Positions 21,732 to 32,496 of a stretch of 64,000 bases of DNA are shown piece after piece. This DNA comes from Breoghania sp. (GTDB lineage Bacteria; Pseudomonadota; Alphaproteobacteria; Rhizobiales; Stappiaceae). The notes under the pieces were generated by a model, which was not told the DNA's origin, searched no databases, and worked only from the letters and a program-made list of their open reading frames with translations. Location of the stretch: positions 160,001-224,000 of the forward strand of contig NZ_JASJAV010000019.1 of the NCBI RefSeq assembly GCF_030066895.1, read 5' to 3'. The translations under genes were made by a program, and so were the position numbers. The first letter of the stretch is position 1; each line of letters starts with the position of its first letter.

Positions 21732-21756
21732 GAAGCCGGGCACAAGGCCCGGCTTC
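21732..21756 (-). terminator. Terminator downstream of ppiC
   Basis: Perfect 10-bp stem GAAGCCGGGC/GCCCGGCTTC with a 5-nt loop, followed on the minus strand by TTCGTTTT. It separates ppiC from argJ, so argJ needs its own promoter between 21605 and 21731. Confidence 0.8.
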
Positions 21757-21796
21757 CTACACTTAAATTTTCTATAAGGCATTCTATTAAGGCGGC

Positions 21797-22693
21797 TTAT
21801 TTGTCCGCCTTCTCCGGAGCGGCACCGTTCGCGTCGGCCTTGTTGGCATCCTGGGCGGCCTTTGCATCTTCATCCAGGATCTTGATGTCGGCCTTTGCCT
21901 TCAGCCCATCCACCACCTCATTGTATTTGGTGCGAATGGCCTCGGCGCGAAGCTGGTTCTTGACCGCATCGAATGTCGGCGCGGGCTGATCGCGGACATC
22001 TTCGACCTTGATCACATGCCAGCCGAACCGCGTCTGGACCGGCTCCTTGGAATAGGTGCCCGGCTTCATGGCAAAAGCGGCGTCGGCGAACTTTGCCACC
22101 ATGCGATCCTTGGTGAAGTAGCCGAGGTCACCGCCGGACTGCGCGGACGGGCCGGTCGACGTCTCCTTGGCGAGCTCGGCGAAGTCCTTGCCCGCATCCA
22201 GTTCCTTGATGACCGCCTTCGCCTCGTCTTCCGTTTTCAACAGAATGTGACGAGCGTGAATTTCCTTGGGGCCCTGAAAATCGCCGGACTGCTTGTCGTA
22301 GAGCTTTTTCAGCGTCGCCTCGTCCGGCTCGAGGGAGTTGCCATCGTTGAAATAGGAATCGCGCAGCGTGCGCAGGCGGACATATTCGAGATGCCGCTTG
22401 ACCTCGGGATCGTTTTCCCGGCCGGCGTCGATCGAGGCCTTCGCCAGAACACGCATGTCCACGAGCACGCCGATCAGCAGATTGCGGCGCAGCTCCTCCG
22501 GCACCTGAGCCAGATCCTGCGCATAATTGTCCTGGGCGATGGCGAGATCAGCTTCTGTAATTTTCGCCCCGTCGACGGTGGCGATCACCTTGTCGCCGTC
22601 CTCCGCCGCATGGAGCGGCGCGGCGGCAAAAAGCGCGATCATGCAACCGGTGATAAGCGGACGCATCGCGGCAGCCTTCGGTGTCTGGAACAT
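21797..22693 (-). CDS. Periplasmic peptidyl-prolyl isomerase, parvulin (PpiC/SurA-like)
   Basis: 298-residue parvulin foldase. A signal peptide is seen (MRPLITGCMIALFAAAPLHA, starting at the tenth codon; either Met may initiate), then a helical SurA-like region and a PpiC domain at about residues 145-235 (EIHARHILLKTEDEAKAVI, SGGDLGYFTKDRMVAKF, VQTRFGWHVIKVED). The C-terminus is Ala/Lys-rich. It probably helps outer-membrane protein folding in the periplasm. Divergent from secA, fitting a shared role in export. Intact. Confidence 0.92.
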   Translation of the reverse strand: MFQTPKAAAMRPLITGCMIALFAAAPLHAAEDGDKVIATVDGAKITEADLAIAQDNYAQDLAQVPEELRRNLLIGVLVDMRVLAKASIDAGRENDPEVKRHLEYVRLRTLRDSYFNDGNSLEPDEATLKKLYDKQSGDFQGPKEIHARHILLKTEDEAKAVIKELDAGKDFAELAKETSTGPSAQSGGDLGYFTKDRMVAKFADAAFAMKPGTYSKEPVQTRFGWHVIKVEDVRDQPAPTFDAVKNQLRAEAIRTKYNEVVDGLKAKADIKILDEDAKAAQDANKADANGAAPEKADK

Positions 22694-22964
22694 GTAAGCA
22701 TCCTGTTTGTAGGTGTTGAGTACGAATCCGCTCTCAAGCGGTCCGCAGGACTTAAGCGGCAGTTATGCCGAACGGAGCGACGTTGACAACCTTTCAGGCC
22801 CCTCTTATCTGTCGGTCGGCCGGGCCGTAACCGGGCGCAATCCCCGTCCGGACGGTTACTCCCCCGCCAGAGCGCGGAAAGGCCGTTCGATCGAAACCGC
22901 ATTGACGTCACGCTGGAGCCGCATGATTGCGACTTGGCACGGCTTTGCCAAAGGAAGGACCATC

Positions 22965-25769
22965 ATGGTCGGCCTCGGTGCTATCGCCCGCAAAATCTTC
23001 GGATCCGCGAACAACCGAAAAGTAGAAACATATCGCGGCAAGGTTGAGGCGATCAATGCGCTCGAGCCGGAAGTCGCAGCCCTTTCCGACGAGGAATTGA
23101 GGGCGCGCACAGCCGAGTTCAAGAAACAGATCGCGGACGGTGCCTCGCTGGACGACATTCTCCCGGCCACCTTCGCGACCGTGCGGGAAGCGGCCAAGCG
23201 CGTGCTCGGTCAACGCCATTTCGACGTCCAGCTCATCGGCGGCATGGTTCTTCACGACGGCGATATCGCCGAGATGAAGACCGGTGAAGGCAAGACGCTA
23301 GTGGCGACGCTCGCCACCTACCTCAACGCGCTTGACGGCAAGGGCGTTCACGTCGTCACCGTCAACGACTACCTGGCCAGCCGCGATGCGGGCTGGATGG
23401 GCCGCGTATACAGGTTCCTCGGCCTGAGCGTCGGCGTCATCGTCCACGGCCTCGACGATGCCCAGCGCCACGCCGCCTATGCCTGCGACATCACATACGG
23501 CACGAACAACGAGTTCGGTTTCGACTATCTGCGCGACAACATGAAGTATGAGCGCAACTCGATGGTCCAGCGCGGCCACCACTTTGCCATCGTCGACGAG
23601 GTCGATTCGATCCTCATCGACGAAGCGCGTACGCCGCTGATCATTTCCGGCCCGCTCGAAGACCGCTCCGATTTCTACAACACCATCGACACCTTCGTGC
23701 CGCACCTGATCGAAGAAGACTACGAAATCGACGAGAAGCAGCGCACGGCGAACTTCACCGAAGAGGGCAACGAAAAGCTGGAGCATCTGCTCGGCGAGGC
23801 GGGTCTTCTGAAGGGCGAGAGCCTTTATGACGTAGAAAACGTCTCCGTCGTGCATCACCTGCAGCAGGCGTTGAAGGCGCACAAGCTGTTCCAGCGCGAC
23901 AAGGACTACATCGTCAGGAACGGCGAAGTCGTCATCATTGACGAATTCACTGGCCGCATGATGCCGGGACGGCGCTATTCCGAAGGCCTGCATCAGGCGC
24001 TGGAGGCGAAGGAACACGTCACCATCCAGCCCGAGAACCAGACGCTCGCCTCCATCACGTTCCAGAACTATTTCCGCATGTACGACAAGCTTGCGGGCAT
24101 GACCGGTACGGCGGCGACGGAAGCGGATGAATTCGCCGACATCTACGAGCTGGAAGTGGTCGAGATCCCGACCAACCTGCCGGTGCGCCGCATCGACGAT
24201 GACGACGAGGTCTATCGGACGGCTTCGGAGAAATACAAGGCGATCGTCGATCTGATCGGCGAGTGCAAGGACCGCGGCCAGCCTGTGCTCGTCGGCACCA
24301 CGTCGATCGAGAAGTCGGAACTGATCGCCGACATCCTCAAGAAGAGCGGCTATCGCCAGGCCGACGTCAGCGATCCGCACGCCTTCCGCGCGCTCTATGA
24401 CGGCGATCAGAAGACGAAGCAGGAGCGTGTCTTCGCAGTCCTGAACGCCCGCTACCACGAGCAGGAAGCGGCCATCATCTCTCAGGCCGGTGTCCACGGT
24501 GCCATCACGATCGCTACCGACATGGCCGGTCGCGGTACCGACATCCAGCTCGGCGGCAACGCCGACATGCGCATCCAACTCGAACTGGGCGACATGGAGG
24601 AAGGTCCCGAGCGTGACGCGAAGATCGCCGCCATCAACGACGATATTGAGCGACTGAAGCAGGTGGCGCTCGATGCCGGCGGCCTTTACGTGGTCGCCAC
24701 CGAACGCCATGAGAGCCGCCGCATCGACAATCAGCTGCGCGGCCGTTCCGGCCGTCAGGGCGATCCGGGTCACACCCGCTTCTTCCTGTCGCTGGAAGAC
24801 GACCTGATGCGCATCTTCGGTTCCGACCGCATGGATTCGATGCTGAAGCGTCTGGGCCTCAAGGAGGGCGAGGCGATCGTCCATCCCTGGATCAACAAGG
24901 CTCTGGAAAAGGCGCAGCAGAAGGTCGAGGCACGCAACTTCGACGCCCGCAAGAATATTCTCAAGTACGACGACGTGATGAACGACCAGCGCAAGGTCGT
25001 CTTCGATCAACGTCTGGAACTGATGGACGGCGAGGACCTTGCCGAGACCATCGCCTACATGCGCGAGGAAGTCATCGAGGACATGGTCTCCCGCTATATC
25101 CCCGAGAAGGCCTATCCCGAGCAGTGGGATATGGAAGGCCTTCTGCAGGAGGTGCACGGCGTCCTCAACATGGATCTGCTGGTCAAGGACTGGGCGGAAG
25201 AGGAAAGCATCGCCGATGAAGAGGTGCGCGAGCGCTTGAGGCGGGCAGCAGCCGAAACCATGGCGCGCAAGGTTGGCCAGTACGGCCCGGGCATCATGCG
25301 TCAGATTGAAAAGGCCGTGCTGCTGCAGACCCTCGACCAGCTCTGGCGCGAACATCTGGCCACACTCGACCACCTGCGCTCGGTCATCGGCTTCCGCGGC
25401 TACGCCCAGCGCGACCCGCTGCAGGAATACAAGACCGAGGCCTTCACGCTGTTTGAGGCCATGCTCGGCAACCTGCGCCAGATCGTGACCGCCCAGCTGA
25501 TGCGGGTGGGATTGGTTCAACAGGAAGCGCCCGAAATGCCGAACGATGAGGACCTGCCGGAAATGCAGGTGACCCACGGCGACCCGGCGGATGACGGCGA
25601 CGCCTATGCGGCCACCGAGGGCAACGTGGCTCTGGCTCCGCGCCCGGCCCGCACTCAGCCCACCGAGCGCGATCCGAACGATCCCTCGACCTGGGGCAAG
25701 GTCGGCCGCAACGAGCTGTGCCCCTGCGGCTCCGGCAAGAAATACAAGCACTGCCACGGAGCACTGTAG
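22965..25769 (+). CDS. secA: Preprotein translocase ATPase SecA
   Basis: Motor that drives unfolded preproteins through SecYEG. The frame is open from 22713, but the family start [14 protein letters not shown] is at 22965 behind a strong AAGGAAGG ribosome-binding site, giving 934 residues. Walker A is [13 protein letters not shown], the DEAD-like motif is [20 protein letters not shown], and helicase motif VI lies near [18 protein letters not shown]. The C-terminal zinc finger [14 protein letters not shown] that binds SecB is present. Entire 2.8 kb is free of lesions. Divergent from ppiC over about 270 bp. Confidence 0.97.
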   Translation: MVGLGAIARKIFGSANNRKVETYRGKVEAINALEPEVAALSDEELRARTAEFKKQIADGASLDDILPATFATVREAAKRVLGQRHFDVQLIGGMVLHDGDIAEMKTGEGKTLVATLATYLNALDGKGVHVVTVNDYLASRDAGWMGRVYRFLGLSVGVIVHGLDDAQRHAAYACDITYGTNNEFGFDYLRDNMKYERNSMVQRGHHFAIVDEVDSILIDEARTPLIISGPLEDRSDFYNTIDTFVPHLIEEDYEIDEKQRTANFTEEGNEKLEHLLGEAGLLKGESLYDVENVSVVHHLQQALKAHKLFQRDKDYIVRNGEVVIIDEFTGRMMPGRRYSEGLHQALEAKEHVTIQPENQTLASITFQNYFRMYDKLAGMTGTAATEADEFADIYELEVVEIPTNLPVRRIDDDDEVYRTASEKYKAIVDLIGECKDRGQPVLVGTTSIEKSELIADILKKSGYRQADVSDPHAFRALYDGDQKTKQERVFAVLNARYHEQEAAIISQAGVHGAITIATDMAGRGTDIQLGGNADMRIQLELGDMEEGPERDAKIAAINDDIERLKQVALDAGGLYVVATERHESRRIDNQLRGRSGRQGDPGHTRFFLSLEDDLMRIFGSDRMDSMLKRLGLKEGEAIVHPWINKALEKAQQKVEARNFDARKNILKYDDVMNDQRKVVFDQRLELMDGEDLAETIAYMREEVIEDMVSRYIPEKAYPEQWDMEGLLQEVHGVLNMDLLVKDWAEEESIADEEVRERLRRAAAETMARKVGQYGPGIMRQIEKAVLLQTLDQLWREHLATLDHLRSVIGFRGYAQRDPLQEYKTEAFTLFEAMLGNLRQIVTAQLMRVGLVQQEAPEMPNDEDLPEMQVTHGDPADDGDAYAATEGNVALAPRPARTQPTERDPNDPSTWGKVGRNELCPCGSGKKYKHCHGAL

Positions 25770-25895
25770 AGAGTCGAAACCGGTGCAGAAACAAGACAAA
25801 ACGGCAAGTATGACTGTGCTAACATCGAAATTTGATATACAAAATCATAATTTATCCACCAACTGAAGTTAAGAAATACAGTTGGCGTATAAATC

Positions 25896-26494
25896 ATGAG
25901 AAGAGAAAGTAATCGTTTTCTCCGTACGTTCATAAAAATTTGAAAACATGTAAAAGAAAAATAAAAAGTGTATGGGCTGACGCAAACACTCTAGGCCTAA
26001 TCGGAGATAAGTTAAAAGAGCTGTTTCCTGGCAGAAAGCTGCGTGGCCTTTGCCATGGCAGCAGGAACGGGTTCGAACAGAATTTTCTCACCGAAAAATT
26101 CGGATTTAATACGATCGGTACAGATATCTCCGATACGGCCTCCCAATTCTCAAACAGTGTCCAGTGGGATTTCCACAACCGAGAAGAAGAGTGGGTCGGC
26201 CAGTTTGACTTCGTTTACACAAACTCGCACGATCAAATCTGGAATCCAAAACAAGCTTTTGCGACGTGATTGGAGCAAATCAAAGACGATGGCGTCTTGA
26301 TTATCGAGCACACGTCAGTTCATGGACCAGAGCACGCTTCGGAAATGGATCCTTTCGGAGTGCGACCTGTTGCATTTCCTTATCTCATGTGCGAATGGTT
26401 CGGCTCCAACATCTCCATCTATTTCTTCAAAACAAACAAACGGGACAAAAAGAATATCGAGGCCCACATATTCTTTATTAGAAAGAAGGCGTAG
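25896..26494 (+). pseudogene. AT-rich methyltransferase-like gene, one nonsense codon and probable frameshift
   Basis: Resembles the SAM-dependent methyltransferases with the signature CHGxRNGFEQ (here LCHGSRNGFEQNFLTEKFGF), then TIGTDISDTA, QWDFHNREEEWVGQFDFVYTNS, GVLIIEHTSVHGPEHAS and EMDPFGVRPVAFPY. The 3' two thirds read in one frame, interrupted by TGA at 26267-26269 where relatives have Trp (AxxTWLEQI), a TGG to TGA change. The likely start MRRESNRFLRTFIKI (ATG 25896) is one frame away, joined near 25939. Base composition is markedly AT-rich compared with both flanks, a sign of transfer. No partner gene is recognised beside it. Confidence 0.65.
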
Positions 26495-26542
26495 ACTGCC
26501 TCTATCACGCCTCCGAAATGGAATCAGGGCTCCCTTCCGCTT

Positions 26543-27210
26543 TCAAAGGTGTTCCGTGTCTATTTCGATCCACTCAAAAATCTCCGCGTAGAGCCCCCTG
26601 GCACCGCGAAACTTGTCGGAGCGCGGCAGATCGATCAGCACGATCTCGCCTTCGTCCCACAACTCCGCATCGATATCCTCCTCGCGTCCGACAAAGACGA
26701 AGCGCGGATCCCGATAGACTGCCCGGGCAGCCGTGCGAATTCATCCCGTCGCATTTGCGTCAGGCGGAAATCGCTCCAATCGAGCCGCGTGTTGTCTTCG
26801 ATTTCCTGACGCAGGTTGGGCTGAAGGTTCGACCACAACAGCCAGACCGGCCCATCGACCGCGCACATGTTCTCCCCCAGATACGCCATCTTCCGCGTGA
26901 ACCGCTCGAAATCCTCCGCCTCGCGGTCAAGCACCGCGGCTGCATCCTCGTGCCAGTGATAGAAGCCCTCGAAATGACGGTTCCGCATGTGATCGCCGTC
27001 CATCTCGAAATCGGATCGGTCGAAAAAGAGATCGGCCAGCGCGCCCCGTGAAGCGGCTTCCAGGATCTCGACGCTCGTGCGCGGCGTCGCAATGGTCCAC
27101 TGAAACGGCAACCCACTGCAACGTTCCTTGCCGAAATAAAACTCGATCTGAAACTGATTGATGCAACTGCATCCGATCGGGATGATGGCCTTGTCGTCCA
27201 GGCGGATCAT
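26543..27210 (-). pseudogene. Putative papain-like cysteine peptidase (DUF1796-like), frameshifted
   Basis: The protein starts MIRLDDKAIIPIGCSCINQFQ with GGAGG five nt before the ATG, and has the Cys-containing strand, FxW (LPFQWTIATPRTSVEIL) and HWHEDAA features of the DUF1796 group of putative peptidases, which often lie near surface polysaccharide genes. After FARLPG (near 26718) the frame breaks by one base; the next frame continues sensibly (VYRDPRFVFVGREEDIDAE, EGEIVLIDLPRSDKF, IFEWIEIDTEHL) to a stop at 26543. Total about 222 residues if repaired. Family assignment is moderate. Divergent from the GT2 gene. Confidence 0.55.
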
Positions 27211-27400
27211 GGCGGCCTCCATGCGCGACGTCTCTCCGTCGCGCGAACCGCACCATCATCAGCCACTCGACCGTTCCCGACCATACGCGGAAACCATAGG
27301 TCGCGCATGTCATGTGACAAGCGCCGCAAACCGGTCTAAGCAACCACAAGATACACGCGGCGCGGCCGTACAGTGCGAAACCTTGTCGATCAAAGAGACC

Positions 27401-28429
27401 ATGTCCGATCCCAGTCTTCCCTATATGGCGCGCAGCAAGACCAACAGATCCACAGATCCGCTGGTCAGCCTGATCGTGCCCGTCTTCAACGAGGAAGAAG
27501 TCATCGGCCATTTTCTGGACGTCGTGACGAAGGTCATGCGTGAGGGCAACATCGCGCACAAATTCGTCTTCGTCGATGACGGCAGCAGCGATACCACCGC
27601 CGCTCTCCTGAGCGAACGGCTGGAAGCGGGGCTCCCCGGACATCTCATCGGCCTGTCGCGCAATTTCGGCAAGGAAGCCGCACTGACCGCGGGTCTCGAC
27701 CATGCTCACGGCGATGTCGCCGTCGTGCTCGATGCCGACCTTCAGGATCCGCCGGAGCTCATTCCGCAGATGATCGAGGGCTGGCGCGCGGGCTATGATG
27801 TCGTCTACGGCCTGCGCGTGGACCGCACCAGCGACAGCCCGCTCAAGCGCGGCTCGGCCTCCGCCTTCTACAAGCTCTTCAACCGACTCTCCAATATCGA
27901 TCTGCCGCACAATGCCGGAGACTTCCGCCTCATCGACCGCACCGTGATCGAGGCGCTGAAAGAGCTGCCGGAACGCAACCGCTTCATGAAGGGGCTCTTC
28001 GCCTGGGTCGGCTTTTCCGCCATGGCGCTCCCCTACGAGCGCCCGGCACGTGCCGCGGGCACGACCAAATGGAATTACTGGAAGCTGTGGAATTTCGCCC
28101 TTGACGGGCTGACCGGCTTTTCCACTGTGCCCTTGCGCGTGTGGAGCTATTGCGGTGCGGGTGTCGCCGCCCTTGCCTTCGCCTATGCGTTGTTCCTCGT
28201 GCTGCGCACGCTTTTCTTCGGCATCGACATGCCCGGCTACGCCTCCACCATGACGGCGATCCTGTTCTTCTCCGGCATCCAGCTGCTGTCGATCGGGATT
28301 GTCGGGGAATATGTCGCCCGGCTCTTCAACGAAACCAAGAAGCGGCCGATCTATATGGTGCGCGACGTGATTTCTGACCCGGAAAGACCGCGTGAGAGCG
28401 CCGAACAATCTCGTGAAAGCGATGACTGA
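27401..28429 (+). CDS. Glycosyltransferase family 2, DPM/GtrB-like
   Basis: Membrane-bound GT2 that transfers a sugar to a polyprenyl phosphate. The GT-A domain shows SLIVPVFNEEEVI, FVDDGSSDTT and the metal-binding LDADLQDPPELI; two C-terminal transmembrane helices (around WSYCGAGVAALAFAYALFLV and TAILFFSGIQLLSIGIVGEY) are typical. The start is taken at ATG 27401 (MSDPSLPYM); the frame is open further upstream. The downstream gtrA overlaps its stop by 8 bp, a classic GtrB-GtrA pair for glycan modification, but gtrA is frameshifted. Intact, 342 residues. Confidence 0.9.
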   Translation: MSDPSLPYMARSKTNRSTDPLVSLIVPVFNEEEVIGHFLDVVTKVMREGNIAHKFVFVDDGSSDTTAALLSERLEAGLPGHLIGLSRNFGKEAALTAGLDHAHGDVAVVLDADLQDPPELIPQMIEGWRAGYDVVYGLRVDRTSDSPLKRGSASAFYKLFNRLSNIDLPHNAGDFRLIDRTVIEALKELPERNRFMKGLFAWVGFSAMALPYERPARAAGTTKWNYWKLWNFALDGLTGFSTVPLRVWSYCGAGVAALAFAYALFLVLRTLFFGIDMPGYASTMTAILFFSGIQLLSIGIVGEYVARLFNETKKRPIYMVRDVISDPERPRESAEQSRESDD

Positions 28430-28888
28430 GCGCTCGCCCTGGTCTGGACGCGCCGTCAGCGAGATCCTGGCGGCCTCGCGTTTCGGCATCGTCGGACTTG
28501 CCGCGACCGGTGTTCATGCGGGCGTCGCGCTGGCGCTTGCCATACCCGACATCCTGCCGCCGCTTCTGGCCAACACGGTCGCCTTTCTGACCGCTTTCAT
28601 CGTTTCGTTTGCCGGCCATCACACCTTTGGAGCTTTCCGCAAGCCCCGCAATCGGCGCGGAAATGGCATGCGCGCCTGCCGCGCTTCTTTCTCGTCGCCC
28701 TTCTGGGCTTTGCGATCAATTCCGGCGCGCTTGCAAGCTGGCTTGCCCTGACCGACTGGCCTGAATCCGTCGGTATCGTGATCGCCATCTTCGTCGTGCC
28801 CGTTGTCACCTTTCTCGGCTCACGATTGTGGGCCTTTGCCGACATCCGCACAAGTTCCAGGCGCGATCGCGATCACGACTGCGTGTAA
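28422..28888 (+). pseudogene. GtrA family membrane protein, 1-nt frameshift
   Basis: GtrA proteins are four-helix membrane proteins thought to flip polyprenyl-linked glucose. Frame one gives MTERSPWSGRAVSEILAASRFGIVGLAATGVHAG... to VSFAGHHTFGAFRK; frame two supplies WHARLPRFFLVALLGFAINSG, IVIAIFVVPVVTFLGSRLWAF and the end. The join is near 28668 and is one base short of a continuous frame. It begins inside the GT2 stop (ATGACTGA). The last two membrane helices are lost if unrepaired. Confidence 0.78.
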
Positions 28889-29032
28889 TTGCTCTTGTAG
28901 AACCGGGACCGCAGCCCGATCTTATGCGGACTTTATCGTCGTCTGTCGCAGTTTTGAGCACAGACCGAAGCTTCGGCCCGATTTGGCCCAGGCGCACCCC
29001 GAGCGGACCAATTCGCCGACCGGAACGATCTC

Positions 29033-30249
29033 ATGTCCCACGACGCTCTCATCACTTCGCTGGAAGACTGGCTTGTCGACCAGGCACTCGGCTCACCGCG
29101 CATCGTCCAGATGTTTCGCGACGTGTGCGAACGCTCTATTCCATCGGCGTTCCCGTGGTCCGTTCCATGCTCTCCTGGCCCACGCTCCACCCTCTGATTG
29201 AGGTGGAAGCAGCCAAATGGAACCGCGGACAGAATGTGGTGCTGGAACAGTTCGCTCACCGTGATCAGAAATCCGATGAATGGAACCACAGCCCCTTCAA
29301 GCATCTGGTCGACTCGGGGTCCGACGTGCTGCGCCGCCGTCTTGCGGGCAATCAGGCCGTCATCAACTTTCCGCTCCTCCAGGACATGGCGACCAGAGAC
29401 TACACCGACTATCTGGCCATGATCACCCGCTTCGATGCGGCCACCGCGCCGACGACGCCGAAGAAGGCGGGCATCATCATCAGTTGGGCGTCCGACCGGG
29501 CGGGCGGCTTCACCAACAGCGACATCCAGGCCCTGCGGCGTATCCAGCGTGGCTTTGCCGTCGCGTGCCGCACGGCCATTAAGGCGAGCATCGCCACCAA
29601 CATCACTGAAACCTATCTCGGCAAACAGGCGGGACGCGAAGTGCTGGCGGGCAATATCTGGCGTGGCGACGGCGCGACCACGAACGCCGTGATCCTCTAT
29701 TCCGACCTTCGCAAGTTCTCCACCCTCGCCGAAACCCTGCCCGGCGATGAATATCTGACGCTCCTCAACGACTATTTCGACGACACCGCCGGAAGTGCCA
29801 TCGAGGAGGGAGGCGAGGTTCTGGATTTCATCGGAGATGCCGTGCTGGCGATCTTCCCGCTGGCCGGGGATGAAGACAACGCATCCGCCGCCCGCCCAGC
29901 GAGCAGGGCCGTCAGCAAGGCGATCGAACGGCGCTACGAGATCAATGCAGATCGCCGCAAGAAGGGCCTCGACGAAATCACCTTCGGATTGTCGGCCTCT
30001 CTGGGCGAAGTGATGTTCGGAAATACCGGCGTGCCCTCACGCCTGTCCTTCTCGATCGTCGGTCCGGCGGTCAATGCCGCAGCGCGCATCGAGACGCTGA
30101 CGAAAGATCTGAACGCCACGGATGCCGTGGCCCGCTTCTGTCCCGATAGCTGGGAGAGCATCGGCCTGCACCGGCTGAAGGGCATAGGACGGCCGGTGGA
30201 ACTCTATCGCTGGCGCGAAGATGAAGTAACGCGCGCCGCCGTCGCCTGA
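29033..30249 (+). pseudogene. Class III adenylate/guanylate cyclase, 1-nt deletion near the 5' end
   Basis: The C-terminal cyclase domain is complete: AVILYSDLRKFSTLAE carries the first metal Asp, then GGEVLDFIGDAVLAIFP with the second, and GNTGVPSRLSFSIVGPAVNAAARIE. It would make cAMP or cGMP in response to the N-terminal region (MSHDALITSLEDWLVDQALGSP, VGVPVVRSMLSWPTLHP-type). Between VCER and LYSIGV near 29133 one C is missing (CGCTC for CGCCTC), so the start codon is disconnected from the catalytic domain. The long open frame starting at 28828 is an accident of the shift. Soluble two-domain cyclase of about 405 residues if repaired. Confidence 0.78.
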
Positions 30250-30317
30250 TAGCCGCGCGCGAATGTCGTTTGCCGGAGAGGGGACGTGAACCGGTTGGCC
30301 CCGTCCGCCAACTTCGA

Positions 30318-30923
30318 TCAGTGAACGACGACCGGCGAGCCGACCTTGACGCGCTGGTAGAGGTCGATCACGTCCTCGTTGAACATGCGGATGCAGCCCG
30401 ACGACACCTGCCGTCCGATGCTCCAGTTCTCGTTTGTGCCGTGGATGCGATAGATCGTGTTGCCGAGATAGAGCGCGCGGGCTCCCAGAGGATTGTCTTC
30501 GCCGCCCGGCATGTAGGCCGGGATCTTGCGACCGGCCTTGGCCTCGCGCACACGCATCTCCGCCGGCGGCGTCCAGCCCGGCCACTTGGCCTTGCGGGTG
30601 ACCTTCTCGCGGCCTTCCCAGGTGAAGCCTTCGCGCCCGACGCCGATGCCGTAGCGCATCGCGCGGCCATGCGGCAGAACGTAGGTCAGCGTGCGGTTGT
30701 CGGTGTCGACGATGATCGTCCCCGGCTCTTCGCCGCCCGAATACCGCACCTCACGGCGTCGGTACTTGCGCTTGGCAATCTTCGCCGCCGCATCGCGCGA
30801 GACATAATACTTCACCCAGGTCTTTGAGACCGGATCGAACACCCGCTCCTGAGCCTGCGCGGGCATCAGGAAGGGAAAGAATATCGCCGCGATGGCGGCA
30901 AAGAGAAACAGCGTACGGCGCAT
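30318..30923 (-). CDS. L,D-transpeptidase (YkuD family)
   Basis: Periplasmic enzyme forming 3-3 peptidoglycan cross-links or attaching outer-membrane proteins. Signal peptide MRRTLFLFAAIAAIFFPFLM ending AQA; YkuD domain about residues 70-201 with the catalytic motif HGTNENWSIGRQVSSGCIRM containing the His and the nucleophile Cys. C-terminus ends VKVGSPVVVH as usual. 201 residues, intact. Convergent with the cyclase gene. Confidence 0.94.
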   Translation of the reverse strand: MRRTLFLFAAIAAIFFPFLMPAQAQERVFDPVSKTWVKYYVSRDAAAKIAKRKYRRREVRYSGGEEPGTIIVDTDNRTLTYVLPHGRAMRYGIGVGREGFTWEGREKVTRKAKWPGWTPPAEMRVREAKAGRKIPAYMPGGEDNPLGARALYLGNTIYRIHGTNENWSIGRQVSSGCIRMFNEDVIDLYQRVKVGSPVVVH

Positions 30924-31264
30924 TCAAGCCACTCCGTTCAGCCGAACGTTGGTCGGGGGAAACATGCCGGCGCACGGCCATCAGCCGGAATCAGCATGTG
31001 ATAAGCGAAATCGGACAAAAAGCGCGCTGCCCCGCCGAATCGCTCAATGCCAAAGATAATAATAGGCAATCGCCCAAATGTATGTGATCAGCGGTACACA
31101 GTTTCCGGCAATTTCGATACTGGTGCCGCAAGGAATGCGGTATCCACGCACCCAAACCGTTGCCGACCTCGCGGTTTCGGGGTTTGATGCCGCCCGGCTA
31201 CATGGAATCCCGTAGCGGAATCTTTAGCCTTATCGACCTTGCACAGACATAACCGGAGACATTC
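30924..31264. other. Intergenic, 341 bp
   Basis: Divergent promoter space between the L,D-transpeptidase and the alpha/beta hydrolase. No convincing gene. A GGAG ribosome-binding site precedes ATG 31265. The complement at 31070-31020 reads PLITYIWAIAYYYLWH before a stop, possibly the last piece of a small membrane protein, but without a start. Confidence 0.5.
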
Positions 31265-32050
31265 ATGACCGACGATGCCCGCCTGCTGCCCGTTTGCAAA
31301 TCCGGGTCCGACAAGACGGGACCACCCGTCGTGCTGCTGCACGGTTTCGGCGGCGACGCGTCAAGCTGGCTCAACATCCAGACGGCACTTGCCCGCCACG
31401 TCTGTTCTCTGGCCATCGACCTGCCCGGCCACGGGCAGGCAATCAACTGGCCGCAAATCGGCCATGCCGGACTGTCCGCCAAGGCGATCACCGCCACGCT
31501 CGATGGACTGTCGCTCGACCGGATCCATCTGGTCGGCCACTCGATGGGCGGAGCGATTGCCACGCTGATCGCCCTGCGCTCGCCGGAGCGGATCGCCAGC
31601 CTGACGCTCCTTGCCCCCGGCGGTTTCGGCGAAGAGATCAACCACCGTCTGCTGCGTCGATACGCATCCGCACGCAACGAGGAAGACATCCAGATTCTGC
31701 TGGAACAGTTCTTCGGTTGGGAAAGCTCCCTGCCGCGCAAACTGGCCCCCCATATCGCCGAAGGACGGAAAACGCCCGGCGCAATCGAGGCGCTGGAAAC
31801 GATCGTCGACGCGATCATCGACGGAGAGCGCCAGAAAACGCTTCCCCGCGACAAGCTGGGCGATCTGCCGTGCCCAGTGAAGATGGTGTGGGGCACGCAG
31901 GATCGCGTTCTGCCGACCCGTCAGGCCCACCGCCTGCCCGGCACCGTCGCAGCCCATGTATTCGAGCGTGTCGGCCACATGCTGCAGCATGAGATCCCAC
32001 GTGAAGTGAACCATCTGATCCTGGAGAACGTGCGCGCGGGCACCTACTGA
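31265..32050 (+). CDS. Alpha/beta fold hydrolase
   Basis: 261-residue serine hydrolase. Oxyanion strand PPVVLLHGFGGDASSW, nucleophile elbow GHSMGGAIAT (Ser), acid Asp in WGTQDRVLPTRQ and catalytic His in VFERVGHMLQHEIP make a complete triad. It is similar to the free-standing lipoyl-less homologues of acetoin-dehydrogenase-associated hydrolases, so the substrate is open. Intact; no operon partners. Start ATG 31265 with GGAG at good spacing. Confidence 0.85.
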   Translation: MTDDARLLPVCKSGSDKTGPPVVLLHGFGGDASSWLNIQTALARHVCSLAIDLPGHGQAINWPQIGHAGLSAKAITATLDGLSLDRIHLVGHSMGGAIATLIALRSPERIASLTLLAPGGFGEEINHRLLRRYASARNEEDIQILLEQFFGWESSLPRKLAPHIAEGRKTPGAIEALETIVDAIIDGERQKTLPRDKLGDLPCPVKMVWGTQDRVLPTRQAHRLPGTVAAHVFERVGHMLQHEIPREVNHLILENVRAGTY

Positions 32051-32496
32051 CCCGAAGGCCCCGGCCTCCCCACCTGACAAGGCAGGCATAAAGCGTCCCT
32101 TTCCGACTTTTCCGCCAAACGTGCGACAGCCCGCTCACCTCCTCGCGGCTGAACGCATACGCACGCCTTGTGAAACTCCCCAGGCGGTCCCGAGGACAAT
32201 TTCTTCGCATTTCCCAGACACCGCGAACGTGTCGATCAGCGACAAATCCGCCCGCAATTTAAAATGCCGTTTACTTCCGGTTCGATTTCTTTACTAGATA
32301 TTCTTACCCATAGTTGCCGCTGAGACATCCGCCGAGATTCCAGCATTCCGCACGGATCCGGAACTATAAATCTCACGGCCAGGGCTCCGTCGGCTCGCAA
32401 ATCGACAGCAACAACCGGACACTGAAGATGGCTTTCAATAAGTTGTCGCTGGGACAGGCCAGTTCTCTCCCCCGCGATTACATTCGGAAAGATGAC
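32051..32496. other. Intergenic, 446 bp
   Basis: Upstream region of the autotransporter remnant. The autotransporter frame stays open back to 32314, but that part has no signal-peptide character. An AT-rich patch around 32255-32310 may hold its promoter. Nothing else seen. Confidence 0.4.

Noticed and set aside
23298-25799. 833-codon open frame antisense to secA
   Set aside because: It mirrors the GC-rich third positions of secA exactly and shows no family motifs; the secA frame is certain. Same reasoning for long antisense frames over clpB, ptsP and rpoD (for example 62080-63762).
31088-31342. 84-codon minus-strand ORF upstream of the alpha/beta hydrolase
   Set aside because: Overlaps the hydrolase start in antisense, lacks a ribosome-binding site and any known motif.
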